Virus record (IMG/VR): IMGVR_UViG_3300032069_000038 | Span: 1-32,624 of that record | DNA length: 32,624 nucleotides | Source of the DNA: a virus | Direction: 5' to 3' (one strand) | Shown here: piece after piece, positions 1 through 9,680 of the stretch | Position numbering within the stretch: position 1 is the first letter of the stretch | Layout of the letters: each line of letters begins with the position of its first letter | Notes under the pieces: generated by a model | The model's database searches: none | Told to the model about the DNA's origin: nothing | The model's input: only the letters and a program-made list of their open reading frames with translations | Translations under genes and position numbers: made by a program

Positions 1-3000
1 CCTAAATCAGAGTCCGCAGAGTATCCTATATGAGCACTCCTGAAATATATCCAATTGTCTTTTACCTCATAATATGCAGAATCATCCCAGCTGTACACAT
101 CAAACGCCAAGGTATCTTCCCGGAATCTTTTAGGATTGTTAATGAGGGTATCCGTATACGATACGTCAGGGGGATTCATGGTAAACAGATAAGTCTCTCC
201 AGGGCTATACCTTTTAGCTGACATATTCAAAGTCATTGTGGTACCGACAGGATTAGACACCGTAGTGATTTCCCATCCTATCAGCTTGTTGATATAGGGA
301 GTCGTATTCCCGTTTTCATCTACAACAGTAAAACTCCTCACTATAGGGGTATACTCAGCATCCAACTCAAAACTCTTGTATTTACCCTGTATAAATGCGT
401 CCCCTATACCATTCGCAGTGAAATATTGTACTGGTCCCGTAGGATCCAGCACTCCTGCCTCACTGAATGTCACGCTGTTTATGTATGCGACGACATCAGC
501 TATAGTGCTGTACTGTCTGAGATTCACTTTCAAGATATTCACGATCTGCCTGGTAACAGTATGTGTACCCGTACCCACAGTGATGATATCTATAGCATCT
601 CCATCGGAGGTAGCCGAAACCTTAATTTTTATGGTACTGCCTGTACCCACTTTACTGACTATGTAATAATCAGCCCCAGTCAAAAGAGGCACCGGTAGCG
701 TGCCGGTAGTGGTAAATCTCACTACATTCCCTACAGCCCATTCAGAAGAGGTCACTGATAGCTCGCCTGTGGCTATGTCTACAGTGAAAGCCCCAGAGAT
801 ACTGGTGACATCCTGATATGGTATCCTCTTGAGCACCAGCTCCTTTATAATAGTCACCTGAGGTTGTTTTCCTACATCGAACCCACCGGAGCTCAGACTA
901 GCATACTGAGCAGCCGTGATATATCCCTCAGCGTCTATCTGAGCTACTATCTGCGCAGGATTGTAGTTTTGATAGTTTCCACTATCAAAATCATTATAGG
1001 TCACTTCCCATGTGGTACCATTATCGCAGGACAGCTCCATCACAGGCTCTTTAGCTGTGGTGCTCCATCTGCCCGACACCGGTATACCATCTATGGGCTG
1101 TTTGTTAGAGTTCCCATTAGACGTATACATCGGATGTGAATAGTATGCGTTCTGAGCACTCAACACACTGCGGGCACTCTGAGGATCAGTGATATCCACA
1201 GTGACCGTATCTACGAGGATATCCACTGACACCTGGATACCCAAATAGGCATAAGAATCACCTGCTACCAGATACTCAGTTGAGAGTGCACTATGGGGAG
1301 GTCCCTGATAGGCGGGGGCAGCCTCAAAAAGCAGGGCATTCTTATATTTACGCGTAGATATCTCGGTGCATAGCTCAGCTATAGTCCTGAAAGACCCATC
1401 CGATTTCTGTAGATCATAGATGATACTGTCGGTCACATTATCGGGATTAGTATTTATTTTCACCCCGTCTTTGTATACCTGGGTAAATCTCATCTCCATC
1501 TTTTTCTTGAAATCTGTATCATAGTACACCCTATACTCACTCTGATTTATGTCTGTGTCTATTTCATCCAAATCGCTAGACACATGCGCATAAAGGATAC
1601 CCGAGGAATGCTCTCCATCATAGGTGCCCACTACAGGGGCACTATTTAAATTCAAATGTTGAGTAGAAAATCCCCCATCACTATAGGAGAGAGTAGCACT
1701 GACTAGACGAAACTCTCCAGGACTCCGTCTGTTGATATCGTCTACCAATGCCTGGAGAGTTATGTAAGAGCTCGTGTCCGTATCGTATAACGGGAACTCA
1801 TATACAGTTGCGGTATCCGCATTATAACTTTTTGCAGTCAGTGTCAAAAATTTATTATCACGCGGATCCAAAGAGACACAAAACGTCAAACCATCAGGGA
1901 CTACCGCTAAAGCCGTACTAATGGTTATAGCAGGACGGTCTGTACTGTACGAGTAATAATTCCCCAGATATTTCAGTGTGAATCCAGGCACCTCACGGAT
2001 ACCATGCATATACACCCTGTCCTCTATGCCTCTGTTCAGGAATAACACCCGAGGATCAGAGTCCCTATGATCCGGCACCGACGTAACTGAAAGTGTGACC
2101 CCTTTCACAGGATCTATCGCCAATCCATATACCACTAACATGTTATAGATCACATAATTTTCGTAAAACTGAAACACATTAGAACACGAGAGCAACGCTA
2201 TCCCACCGAGACTCTCATATCGATACGAATCTATCTCAGTAGCTACCTCACTCAGAGTCTTGTAGACTACAGTATCTATCCCTCCTACTGACTCTATCCT
2301 GTATAGATAGAACACTTTATCTATGGTCCCTACGACTACAGAGGGCCTAGCTGTTACTACTATTTTGCCGGTGAACTGTATGTATTTCCCGACATAGTCA
2401 CTGGACACTGTAACCAAAGGATCTTTTATTGAGTATGTCCCGTTCGGTACTATCCCTATCTTCAAGGCAGGCAGTTCTCGTAAACCCACCGTGACACTAC
2501 CCATATTCTGCTCATACATCTGCTTGGCGTCTTTTTGGTATATCAACCCAGGCTCGAGTCCCAGGACCCACTTTACGTAATCATTCCTCCATGTGACGTT
2601 GTTATCGTTATTGAGGCCCTTGTAAAACTGCTCCTTATTCCATGCCCCGTTGTATATCCCCCAGGCCTCCTGGGTCTTCTCAAATGTGATAGTAATAGCC
2701 GCGGACGCACTATCCTCAGGGTGTACGAAATCGGGGTATAGCGTCTGATACACAGGCCCCTGAGTATTTATGAGATATGCCAGCTGTCTCTCGTAGGCCG
2801 GTATACGTGTCATCAGGATATCAGAGATACCTGGTTTGGTACCTCCCACCGGCATCGCCAAATATCCCTGATAGGTACTATTGGAGACATTCAGATTACC
2901 CTGATCAAACGCTCGAGCTATCTTATCACTGTGATCGTACAGATCCTTTAATATGAGCTCTTCGGCCTCCCAAGCCTGTTTCTCCATGAGTACCCGTTTG

Positions 3001-6000
3001 TACATACAGTCAGGATCAAAAAAGTTTCGATACTCATTTGCGGGGTCGAATCCATAATCATCTACTATATCCTGATCCGTTGCACCAGAGCCATTCAGTA
3101 TCTTAAACCACCACTCTTTATTCTTAGCCCTGAAAACTATCCCCTCATAGTACCCGCCACGAGTATCCGCGTCATAGATCTTTTCAAAAGTCAGATAGAA
3201 ATATCTATGGAATCCTTTACTATCCTCTTCCGCTATGTCGTATATAGTCTTAGGTAGAGTTTTTGGTGGTATAGGAGGTATCACGAATTTTTCCGTGAAA
3301 TCAAACCTCAGGGCATCCATCACGTCATCTACGTTCCGCTCTTCCTTGAAAGTCAGCTTGCCCAGATCTATCTCCCCATTAGCAAGATCCTCCCACCCAG
3401 ACTCCGAATCCTTCTTGACCTGTATCCTAAAATTCTTGGGAGGCGGGAGTGCCTCCTCCGTAGGTTTAGGAAACTTAAACAGCAGTGCCAGCAGTGCCTT
3501 GAGCATGGGCTTCTTAATGCGACGCGTATTCGTAATCTGACCATGTATATGCTCCCCATATGCCGATGCACCCAAATTCCCATAATCATCATACATAGGA
3601 AAGCTCTCTTTAGCCTGCTTCTGGACATATATGCTGAATCCGTCAGGAGGTAAAGAGTCCATCAAAATATCAAATGTTATATTATTACCATCTTTATCTT
3701 TCGTATACGATATCAATGTAGCATCCGTATTATTCTTCGGCACTAGATGTATGTCATATCTCTTGATACCCTTACGCCGTTTCTTAGTCTTACGCTTCTT
3801 CTTACCACGATCTGTGGTAAACGGAGCACTGAGAACCAGATACTCATAATCTTTCCCCACTGGAGACACTATCTGGGCTATATCCAAATAGTCCTGTGCC
3901 GTAGACAGACGTATTTTATCCCCTACCTCTATCCTCTTCAAAAACGTGTACGTACCACTATCAAATGTCCTGTCCGCTGACGGTACGTCTACCTGATAAC
4001 TACCCACCAAATTTTTACCACTGTCGACACTGGCATCAGACCATACCTTGAAATCGAGATCCTTACCCCAGTACGGATTGAAAGATTTTACCACCCCCAC
4101 CGTAGTCACCACACCACTACTCAACGTATACGTGATATTACAACAGTACACCTCATTGTACGTGAGATACTCCGTACCAAATCGATCGTAGTACTTCGGA
4201 GCCTGACCATCATACCCCACAGGGAAAAACTTGGAGAATCCATTCTTTATCTGATCTATATCATCATCTGACGTCAGTGTATAATCATTGGTCTCTACAT
4301 ACTCATCATCCAGAGTGTAGTTTCCATCAGGGTCTACCCCAAGAGCGTTACTGTGAGCGAACTTAAAACCTACCAAAAGCTGCAACTCTGCAGATAAATC
4401 ACGTAGCCGCTGCTTGTACCAATGGTAAAACCTGATATAGAGCTGCTGCTTTATCTGCTCATCCCGAAGCAAATAGTACAAATCTACTATACCACCCTGC
4501 CAGTTAGGGGTAGAGTTACTGTCAGCCCCACTATCGCTACTCTGCCCCCCACTACCCATCTGATCCAATATCTCAGCTATCTGAGGCTGTACCACTAACT
4601 GTGAAAACTTTCTCTCCGTCAGCTTTTGGAGATAGAATTGGTCAATGTTAAGATAGTCCATGTAGATATCTACCCGAGATCCTATCGGCAACTCAGAGAA
4701 ATACCTACACGAGCACGTGATATCAGACCCCTCATACTCCTCCAGGTTCCATAGACCCATGTAGTTCAGCCTAAACCTGTCCAAAGGCACTATAGCATCC
4801 GTGAGAGTTATAGCCCCCGTCTCTATCTCATAATCTGTGCCCGCTACCAGACTACGCTCATTCAACGGACCCAGAGCGTACCAGTGAGAGCCGTCTACAG
4901 TACCTAAAACAATCGTAGGAGCCTCTACAGCACTAGCCGAGAAAGAAACTATGTGAGTACTACCCCACTGCCCAGAAGAGAATAGATCAGTGTTTAAAAG
5001 CGTACAGGAGTATGGATATACAGACGGGGACACTAAAGAGGGCACCCCAGGGATCAATCGTGTAGCCAAATCTTTCAAATCCCGTGAGCTCGAATAGGCT
5101 ACATGCTCCGTATGAGAGACATCCTGACCATCCTGATAGGCTACGATAGTCTCTGTGAGCACTATCTCCGTAGGTAGCACCCTCACCACAGCATGCCCCG
5201 TATACCCCGCAGGAGCAGTATAATCGATAGAGAAAGCTGACGCTGCTACGTCTATCCTAGCGGGTAGCCCCACGGATCTCCCAGAGGTAGTCTCCAACCT
5301 GAAATTGACGAAACCATCCCCTACGAAAGAGGGAGCAAAAACATCAGGTATGATCACTGTGTACGGCCTGAAAGTAGCCACGTGGGATGGTATGTCCTGG
5401 ATAGCCGCTGCGAGTGCCCCTATATCCACGTAATCCTGAAAAGATAGCGTCTTGTGCGTAGTATTGAAATTATCCAGGATCTCTGTGAGTATGATCTTCT
5501 CGGAGTCTATTTTCACGGTGGCTCTACCAGTATGCCCCACAGGAGCCGCATACTGTATCGATATGTACGGCTGAGGACCCGGATCATCCAGGTACACAGG
5601 TATCGTGCTCTGTTTCACATATCCACTGTAGGACTCTTTTTTCACACGCTTGTCTATAGCAGGAGACAGGGTGACCGTAAAACTACGAGCACCCGCTGCA
5701 ATCTCTTTTATCTGATAGATATACGCATCCGCTATACGTAGCATGGTACTCGTCCTCATATTGTTATGAGGAGTACCATCAAAAGTGACCCTCGAGCTCG
5801 TGTAATCTATGCTCGTGATGGGATTTTCTACGCCCACCCACGATATCGTATCATACTTGTACACAGTAGGATTGAGGAAATTCTGCCTAAATGTATCTGT
5901 CAGAGATACTCGAGTATCTTTGATCTTAGAGTCTTTGACGTTGTCTACGAGAGAGGCTCCTGTCACTTCAAAGAAAAACAGCCCGCCATGGATCCTATCC

Positions 6001-9000
6001 CTGAATGCCAGAAGATTACCAGCAAAGAAAGCGCTGGTCCTGTCAGCGTGTATTATCAAAAAAGAATTTTGGGCTGTAAATGCCTGCAGCAGTGACCACT
6101 TAAAGAGCTCTGGAGTGATATTGAAAGTATAGGGCAGATTGATAGGAGTGGCATCCTCAAACGGGATGATAGTGCCCGTACTCCATGCTCCAGGGGATAG
6201 ATAGTATTCCTCCTGAATAACTCCCGCGGGATATATCGTGAATGGATTATAGTCCGGCACTCCCACCCACGGTAGATTCGTCCTATAGGTGGACGGGGTC
6301 GCCTGTATAGCTTTAGCGAGAGAGTATAGATCAGAATAGTCTGCCAAAACAAACGTATACGCTACAGGGTTGACTACCCCACGTATAGACTCAATCAAAA
6401 CTATCTTTTCAACGTCGACCAGTATCTTAGCACTACCCTCAAAACCAGAGGGAGCCTGATAACTCAGGGTAAACGCAGGCTGAGCTGGATCCTCCATGAT
6501 GAAATATTTGGGCGGTAGATCAGCATCCCCTGTATTATGCACTGGTAGCCCGGAGTATTTCACGCTACCTGTGATGGCCTGCAGCAGTGACGGGAATATC
6601 CCTATAGTAGACTGATCCCCAGACCGTATCACAGAAGTGACCGTGTAAATCTGTTGATCGTTTACCAGCAGCAGACTGTTCTTCTTTATGCTGTTCTTGA
6701 TGTGGAGAGGGTCTCCATTCAGGACTATGGACTCCGATAGTACTGGGACAGAGATATCTACCGTGGTGGCTGTAGGGAGGCTACCCCATACTATGCTATC
6801 ATCAAACATGTAAAACGTAGGATTGATGATAGTCTCCGGGAAAGTCCCATAGAGTGTGACTAGGGTATTCCCGTCGGTGTATGTGACTCCCTTTATCTTG
6901 TAGTATAGGGTATGCTCAGGATCAAAATTGTCTATACGGAGGATCATATCCTCTTTGAGTATATCAGTCCTATCAAACCCCTCTATCAGGATGTAGTCAT
7001 CGCCAGCATTGAAAATCATGTTGATTACTTGTACAGGGGCGTACGGCAGTAACTCTGACTCAAAACTGTACGTAGCTACTATGATATCATCCAGACCAGG
7101 GTGTACCTTGCTCAAAGAGGGGACCAGCTCTATCTGACGAGAGACATCAGTGTATTTATAGCCAGCCACGCCATAGTCTACGGTACCCGCTTCATTCCTT
7201 ACCCACAGGAGGCTATTAGGTAGTACAGGTCCAGAGAACGTATAGTTTGCTTTAGTGATCTCATCAGGGAAAGTAACTTTCTCAGGGATAGACACTACAG
7301 GGTTATTTATATGAAACACGAGCTTTTCAGTATCTACCACTTTTATGATATCGTTTACTATAGTCATCCTGTATTTCAGGGTCTCTCCTGAAATCGGCTG
7401 CAGTATCACGTTTATCTGAGCCATGGGCGTGTAGGTCACCTGCAGAGATACTATTTCTTCATCCCCTGACAAATCGATGAGCGTGATCCTACCCGTGATA
7501 TAAGAAAAGGTATAATCCTGCCCCTCCACCAGCACCCTAGTAGACGTGACCTGCTTATTGTCTATCGTAGAGCTGTACTTTTCTGTTATTATGACAGATC
7601 CGTTTATGACAGGATACTCACTGACCCTCATACTGGTCAGAGGGACAGTCTCCGATGATACATCCTCGCCTTCGACATAGTAGGATACCAGAACTGACTC
7701 GGAGTCTTTCAGAGGAGTAGCCAGACTGAATGCCCCAGCTTCATCATTGAGCGTGTAGTCTGTATCCCTCACCAGGTTATTTTGATCGTTATCCTCATAG
7801 TATACCATACCTGTCACACCTGCCAGACCCTCTATAGGCGGTATGACCAGGTTTTTTGTATCCTGGACTCCTGAGACGCCCACTCCTTTTATCACGCTCA
7901 CACCGTCCCACAGTAGCCTTTGGGTGTAGGAGATAGATTCGATCAGGGGCTCAGAGTTCTCATGTTTCACGAACCGTACTATACCTGCTCCAAAATCAGG
8001 TATGTACTCATAGTTCCCTTTCTTCTGTACTCCACCCACTTTCATGTTAAAAGTATCTGTGGGGAGGATATTACTGATCGGCTTTACCAAATTGACGTTG
8101 TCCTGTACTGATCGACGAGCGATTGATACCCCACCCTCAAAAGTAGCACCTATAGGGGATACCTGTACCTCGTCTGTCAGCTTATCCAAGAACTTTATGT
8201 AGGCTCCCTGGCGCTCTTCGTACGGTGGCCTCGGATGCACGAAATCAGGGTTCTGACTATAGTTTATAGCGTAGTCCTCGAGCTCTACTTTCTGAGTCAC
8301 TGCCCCACCGGACTTCCCTATATACACTTTTAGGCTCTCATGGGGATACGGTAGCGGGCTGAGACTGACGTCACTGACAGGGGACGTGTTATTGTCTACG
8401 ACTGTCTTATAGACGGTGCCTACGGTGAGGACATCTGGTTTAGCCGCCTGGGTACCTGGCAAGAACTGTATGTTCATACCGGTCTCAAAAAACACCGAGG
8501 TACTTTGGGCGGTATAGTGCTCCGTAGGTTGCATGCCAGTGATGCCCCAGGCGATACTATTCCTGTCATAGAAAATCTTGGTACCTGGCTCTGGGTTCTC
8601 TACCCTCTCGTATTGTACGCTATCCAGTTTCACTTTTCGTACTGTAGTGGGGCCTGTTTGTATGTCCGGTATGGTAGTGCCCGATTTGACGTATTTGCTG
8701 GTTAAATAGATATTTGTCCCTTGCATACCGGTGACAGTATAGAATGTCACATCCGAGTCCAGGCGTACTATATCTCCGTGCTGGACATTCTGAGGTCCTG
8801 AGAAATCCGTCACTACATCGCTGTTATTTGTGAACGTACCTGTACCTTTGAGATCATTCCCTATGAGGGATGCCTGTAGGAGATACTCGGCATTGATACC
8901 GGTCTCACCAGTTTTTATCTGGGGGTCGTCTCCAGGGTTGGCTACCACTGTCTTGGTCTCTTTAGCGTTTTTAGCACTCAAGCGAGACCCACGGACGACG

Positions 9001-9047
9001 GTGTCATCCATGTACAGGGACTTTAGTTTGAAAATCTCAGATCCCAT
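1..9047 (-). CDS. Giant modular virion protein, at least 3015 aa, C-terminus outside window
   Basis: One minus-strand frame stays open from an ATG at 9047 to the window edge. I translated it by eye and checked that distant in-frame methionines (7019, 6497, 4559, 3320) and the last codons keep the same phase. An AGGA site lies 7 bases before the ATG. The protein is soluble-looking and beta-rich: many short modules end in a pattern like G-x-DY-x-G-x-I/F-x-L then V-x-Y-Y (for example near residues 420-455, 500-535 and 1400-1430). Three copies of an ~82-residue unit lie at residues 851-932, 1153-1235 and 1265-1346. A helical segment follows near residues 1490-1560, and a 17-residue basic patch at 1747-1763. 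No signal peptide or membrane segment is seen. It follows the hub, spike and triplicated-protein genes, the place of baseplate wedge or peripheral tail genes. I infer a baseplate-wedge or tail-periphery role; a receptor-binding or tape-like role is possible. The family is not recognised. Confidence 0.8.
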   Translation of the reverse strand, partial: MGSEIFKLKSLYMDDTVVRGSRLSAKNAKETKTVVANPGDDPQIKTGETGINAEYLLQASLIGNDLKGTGTFTNNSDVVTDFSGPQNVQHGDIVRLDSDVTFYTVTGMQGTNIYLTSKYVKSGTTIPDIQTGPTTVRKVKLDSVQYERVENPEPGTKIFYDRNSIAWGITGMQPTEHYTAQSTSVFFETGMNIQFLPGTQAAKPDVLTVGTVYKTVVDNNTSPVSDVSLSPLPYPHESLKVYIGKSGGAVTQKVELEDYAINYSQNPDFVHPRPPYEERQGAYIKFLDKLTDEVQVSPIGATFEGGVSIARRSVQDNVNLVKPISNILPTDTFNMKVGGVQKKGNYEYIPDFGAGIVRFVKHENSEPLIESISYTQRLLWDGVSVIKGVGVSGVQDTKNLVIPPIEGLAGVTGMVYYEDNDQNNLVRDTDYTLNDEAGAFSLATPLKDSESVLVSYYVEGEDVSSETVPLTSMRVSEYPVINGSVIITEKYSSTIDNKQVTSTRVLVEGQDYTFSYITGRITLIDLSGDEEIVSLQVTYTPMAQINVILQPISGETLKYRMTIVNDIIKVVDTEKLVFHINNPVVSIPEKVTFPDEITKANYTFSGPVLPNSLLWVRNEAGTVDYGVAGYKYTDVSRQIELVPSLSKVHPGLDDIIVATYSFESELLPYAPVQVINMIFNAGDDYILIEGFDRTDILKEDMILRIDNFDPEHTLYYKIKGVTYTDGNTLVTLYGTFPETIINPTFYMFDDSIVWGSLPTATTVDISVPVLSESIVLNGDPLHIKNSIKKNSLLLVNDQQIYTVTSVIRSGDQSTIGIFPSLLQAITGSVKYSGLPVHNTGDADLPPKYFIMEDPAQPAFTLSYQAPSGFEGSAKILVDVEKIVLIESIRGVVNPVAYTFVLADYSDLYSLAKAIQATPSTYRTNLPWVGVPDYNPFTIYPAGVIQEEYYLSPGAWSTGTIIPFEDATPINLPYTFNITPELFKWSLLQAFTAQNSFLIIHADRTSAFFAGNLLAFRDRIHGGLFFFEVTGASLVDNVKDSKIKDTRVSLTDTFRQNFLNPTVYKYDTISWVGVENPITSIDYTSSRVTFDGTPHNNMRTSTMLRIADAYIYQIKEIAAGARSFTVTLSPAIDKRVKKESYSGYVKQSTIPVYLDDPGPQPYISIQYAAPVGHTGRATVKIDSEKIILTEILDNFNTTHKTLSFQDYVDIGALAAAIQDIPSHVATFRPYTVIIPDVFAPSFVGDGFVNFRLETTSGRSVGLPARIDVAASAFSIDYTAPAGYTGHAVVRVLPTEIVLTETIVAYQDGQDVSHTEHVAYSSSRDLKDLATRLIPGVPSLVSPSVYPYSCTLLNTDLFSSGQWGSTHIVSFSASAVEAPTIVLGTVDGSHWYALGPLNERSLVAGTDYEIETGAITLTDAIVPLDRFRLNYMGLWNLEEYEGSDITCSCRYFSELPIGSRVDIYMDYLNIDQFYLQKLTERKFSQLVVQPQIAEILDQMGSGGQSSDSGADSNSTPNWQGGIVDLYYLLRDEQIKQQLYIRFYHWYKQRLRDLSAELQLLVGFKFAHSNALGVDPDGNYTLDDEYVETNDYTLTSDDDIDQIKNGFSKFFPVGYDGQAPKYYDRFGTEYLTYNEVYCCNITYTLSSGVVTTVGVVKSFNPYWGKDLDFKVWSDASVDSGKNLVGSYQVDVPSADRTFDSGTYTFLKRIEVGDKIRLSTAQDYLDIAQIVSPVGKDYEYLVLSAPFTTDRGKKKRKTKKRRKGIKRYDIHLVPKNNTDATLISYTKDKDGNNITFDILMDSLPPDGFSIYVQKQAKESFPMYDDYGNLGASAYGEHIHGQITNTRRIKKPMLKALLALLFKFPKPTEEALPPPKNFRIQVKKDSESGWEDLANGEIDLGKLTFKEERNVDDVMDALRFDFTEKFVIPPIPPKTLPKTIYDIAEEDSKGFHRYFYLTFEKIYDADTRGGYYEGIVFRAKNKEWWFKILNGSGATDQDIVDDYGFDPANEYRNFFDPDCMYKRVLMEKQAWEAEELILKDLYDHSDKIARAFDQGNLNVSNSTYQGYLAMPVGGTKPGISDILMTRIPAYERQLAYLINTQGPVYQTLYPDFVHPEDSASAAITITFEKTQEAWGIYNGAWNKEQFYKGLNNDNNVTWRNDYVKWVLGLEPGLIYQKDAKQMYEQNMGSVTVGLRELPALKIGIVPNGTYSIKDPLVTVSSDYVGKYIQFTGKIVVTARPSVVVGTIDKVFYLYRIESVGGIDTVVYKTLSEVATEIDSYRYESLGGIALLSCSNVFQFYENYVIYNMLVVYGLAIDPVKGVTLSVTSVPDHRDSDPRVLFLNRGIEDRVYMHGIREVPGFTLKYLGNYYSYSTDRPAITISTALAVVPDGLTFCVSLDPRDNKFLTLTAKSYNADTATVYEFPLYDTDTSSYITLQALVDDINRRSPGEFRLVSATLSYSDGGFSTQHLNLNSAPVVGTYDGEHSSGILYAHVSSDLDEIDTDINQSEYRVYYDTDFKKKMEMRFTQVYKDGVKINTNPDNVTDSIIYDLQKSDGSFRTIAELCTEISTRKYKNALLFEAAPAYQGPPHSALSTEYLVAGDSYAYLGIQVSVDILVDTVTVDITDPQSARSVLSAQNAYYSHPMYTSNGNSNKQPIDGIPVSGRWSTTAKEPVMELSCDNGTTWEVTYNDFDSGNYQNYNPAQIVAQIDAEGYITAAQYASLSSGGFDVGKQPQVTIIKELVLKRIPYQDVTSISGAFTVDIATGELSVTSSEWAVGNVVRFTTTGTLPVPLLTGADYYIVSKVGTGSTIKIKVSATSDGDAIDIITVGTGTHTVTRQIVNILKVNLRQYSTIADVVAYINSVTFSEAGVLDPTGPVQYFTANGIGDAFIQGKYKSFELDAEYTPIVRSFTVVDENGNTTPYINKLIGWEITTVSNPVGTTMTLNMSAKRYSPGETYLFTMNPPDVSYTDTLINNPKRFREDTLAFDVYSWDDSAYYEVKDNWIYFRSAHIGYSADSDL
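5010..6497 (-). repeat. Three divergent ~82-residue repeats inside the giant ORF
   Basis: Copies are encoded at 6497-6252, 5591-5343 and 5255-5010. Each begins with a beta stretch ending in Y-x-AP-x-G-x-x-G, continues with a V-K/E-I-V/I-L-x-E strand, and closes with a helix of the form D-L/I-x-x-L-A-x-A/R-I/L followed by P-S. Copies 1 and 2 start 302 residues apart and also share their upstream flank (NPTFYMFD against NPTVYKYD, then an I-Y-T/Q-V/I strand), so the duplicated unit is larger than the core. Copy 3 follows copy 2 by 112 residues with only the core retained. This suggests domain duplication within a beta-sandwich tail protein. Identity is low and was judged by eye. Confidence 0.6.
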
Positions 9048-9060
9048 TTTATTTCCTATC

Positions 9061-9678
9061 TCAGCTGATCTTTGTGAAAACAGACGGTACATTCGCAGTA
9101 GCTACAGGACCCGCGGGAGCTACGGGGGCTATAGCTCCTGTAGCGGTCACGGTTATTTTTGCGGACTGCTTTATATGATTGACGAATCCAAAAGCTATGC
9201 AGTTAGCCAGATCTATGTTGTTTCTGCCCCGTAGATACTTGGTGACTTCTTGGCTCGCTAATATATTAGCCATAGTCTTGTTCACTGCATACGAAAACGA
9301 TCCTGTGCCTATTCCTACTGCCAATCCAGCGGACGTACCGGTTAATGTGAGACTAGTCAAAGATATAGTCAAGCCAGTAGCTGCTGCACTGAAAATTGTT
9401 GAGATACTCCTACCTGTTAACTTTTTAGCGGTCGCTTGATCTTTCATAAGATTACTCATACTCACAGGCACTATACCTAGAGTTACTATACTCGTTATAG
9501 TCCCTACAGGGCCTACAGTACCAGTTAATGTACATGATACTATGTTAGGGGTAGTGATAAACATGTACGTGGCCATACCTACAGCATTAGCCAGGTCTCT
9601 AGCATTCCTCCCGGTTATCTGTCTGGCGGAGAATTGGGTATAGATGTTATTTGCTATCAGACTGGATGATAGTGCCAT
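9061..9678 (-). CDS. Small virion protein built of three tandem repeats (possible spike-tip or baseplate part)
   Basis: The 205-aa product is almost wholly three ~62-65 residue repeats, beginning near residues 10, 75 and 136. Each repeat has an opening like NIL/NLM with a basic T/R-x-LTGR or YLRGR turn, an Ala-rich helix (ARDLANAV, ISTIFSAA, NIDLANCI), a beta segment, an LTGT or TATG turn, and a Gly/Ala/Val tail. It is hydrophobic, rich in Thr, Gly and Ala, with no clear metal-binding set. The ATG overlaps a TAATAATG junction right after the spike stop codon, so translation is probably coupled; no strong Shine-Dalgarno is seen. In T4-like and T6SS systems the gene after the spike is often a PAAR tip whose monomer caps a trimer, and a three-repeat monomer would fit that symmetry. 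That role is inference. The family is not recognised. Confidence 0.75.
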   Translation of the reverse strand: MALSSSLIANNIYTQFSARQITGRNARDLANAVGMATYMFITTPNIVSCTLTGTVGPVGTITSIVTLGIVPVSMSNLMKDQATAKKLTGRSISTIFSAAATGLTISLTSLTLTGTSAGLAVGIGTGSFSYAVNKTMANILASQEVTKYLRGRNNIDLANCIAFGFVNHIKQSAKITVTATGAIAPVAPAGPVATANVPSVFTKIS

Positions 9679-9680
9679 TA

